Source: Ferruginibacter sp.
Lineage (GTDB): Bacteria; Bacteroidota; Bacteroidia; Chitinophagales; Chitinophagaceae
Length of the DNA: 5,803 nucleotides
Assembly: GCA_025362765.1 (NCBI GenBank)
Contig: JANYFI010000637.1
Span: 1-5,803, forward strand
Direction: 5' to 3'
The notes beneath the pieces were generated by a model, which saw only the letters and a program-made list of their open reading frames with translations, was not told the DNA's origin and made no database searches. The translations under genes and the position numbers were made by a program. Shown here piece by piece: positions 5,270 through 5,803 of this stretch (position 1 is its first letter; each line of letters starts with the position of its first letter).

Positions 5270-5803
5270 ATGAAAAATATACAACAGCGGGTAATACTTT
5301 TAGTATCCATTTTTTTAATCAACCAGTTGGCAATAGGGCAGGCAAGGATAATTATCAACGGTGGAATAATAGCGATCAGTCAAAACGCTTCGTTGATTAT
5401 TGATAATCCTGCCAGTAACGGGATCACTTTTAACGGAACGGGATACATACAAAGTGAAGGCACCGGAAACCGGTTAATCTGGTCTATTGGTTCGCAAGCC
5501 GGCAACTATTTAATACCTTTTGGAAACACTGCCGGGTATTTCCCCTTACAATTTAATGCCAGTTCTGCAACTGGTGCCAATGGACAAATTATTTTTAGTA
5601 CTTACCCCACCAGCACCTGGAAAAATAGTGACGAACTGCCGCCGGGTGTTACGAATATAAACATCAATGGCGTCGATAATTCTGCCAAAACCATTGATCG
5701 TTTTTGGCAAATTAATCCCCAAGGTTACATTACGAATCCAACAATAAATAACCTGTTTTTTACCTATACTGATGCGGAATATAGCTCGCCCAACACAATT
5801 GCC
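5270..5803 (+). CDS. Secreted surface protein, N-terminal part (partial, C-terminus outside window)
   Basis: The plus strand is open from the ATG at 5270 to the right edge, 178 codons. The N-terminus has a signal peptide, with positive residues up to R7, a hydrophobic core at about 8-17, and probable cleavage near G23 or A25. The mature chain is rich in G, N, S, T and I and in beta-forming residues. It has no recognisable catalytic motif. A segment with WSIGSQAGNYLIPFG (71-85), then FPLQFNASS and later IDRFWQI (about 142-148), resembles a region found in many large Bacteroidota surface proteins that carry a C-terminal type IX secretion sorting domain. That sorting domain would lie beyond the window, so secretion by this route is inferred. 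Possible roles include adhesion or surface-layer building, but the sequence does not decide. It is divergent from the threonine dehydrogenase gene. Confidence 0.75.
   Translation, partial: MKNIQQRVILLVSIFLINQLAIGQARIIINGGIIAISQNASLIIDNPASNGITFNGTGYIQSEGTGNRLIWSIGSQAGNYLIPFGNTAGYFPLQFNASSATGANGQIIFSTYPTSTWKNSDELPPGVTNININGVDNSAKTIDRFWQINPQGYITNPTINNLFFTYTDAEYSSPNTIA

Noticed and set aside
1..5803. CRISPR array, insertion sequence, tRNA or phage-like cluster
   Set aside because: No regularly spaced repeats, transposase motifs, cloverleaf sequences or phage genes were seen on either strand.

Overview
The window looks like a chromosomal segment from a Bacteroidota bacterium, probably near the Chitinophagaceae/Sphingobacteriia. 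The evidence is promoters of the TTG-N(~20)-TAnnTTT(G/A) type, no clear Shine-Dalgarno sites, a DUF3810 membrane metallopeptidase, small outer-membrane beta-barrels ending in aromatic residues, and a secreted surface protein typical of the phylum. I see no mobile element, CRISPR array, tRNA or rRNA, and coding density is high.

Layout. (1) 1-805, minus: DUF3810 HEXXH membrane protein, cut by the left edge. (2) 806-891: divergent intergenic region with three short dyads. (3) 892-1777, plus: a Bacteroidota -7 box, the DUF177/YceD gene and rpmF (ribosomal protein L32), ending in a long hairpin. (4) 1794-2741, plus: plsX, closed by a bidirectional terminator. (5) 2816-4051, minus: two tandem paralogous outer-membrane beta-barrel genes, each followed by its own hairpin. 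(6) 4172-5110, minus: NAD-dependent L-threonine 3-dehydrogenase of the short-chain (epimerase-like) type. (7) 5111-5269: divergent intergenic region with a promoter on each strand and a 9-bp repeat spaced by 21 bp. (8) 5270-5803, plus: the start of a large secreted surface protein, cut by the right edge.

How the genes work together. DUF177-rpmF-plsX is the ancient cluster that links 50S ribosome production to phospholipid synthesis. Here it stops at plsX, without the fabH that often follows. The two beta-barrels appear to be a duplicated gene-plus-terminator unit and probably act at the outer membrane. The threonine dehydrogenase stands alone, without kbl.

No wholly new system is evident. 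The most interesting points are the rpmF-plsX hairpin, the duplicated barrel unit with sister terminators, the start-codon corrections supported by promoter positions, and the dyads and spaced repeats in the two divergent intergenic regions.
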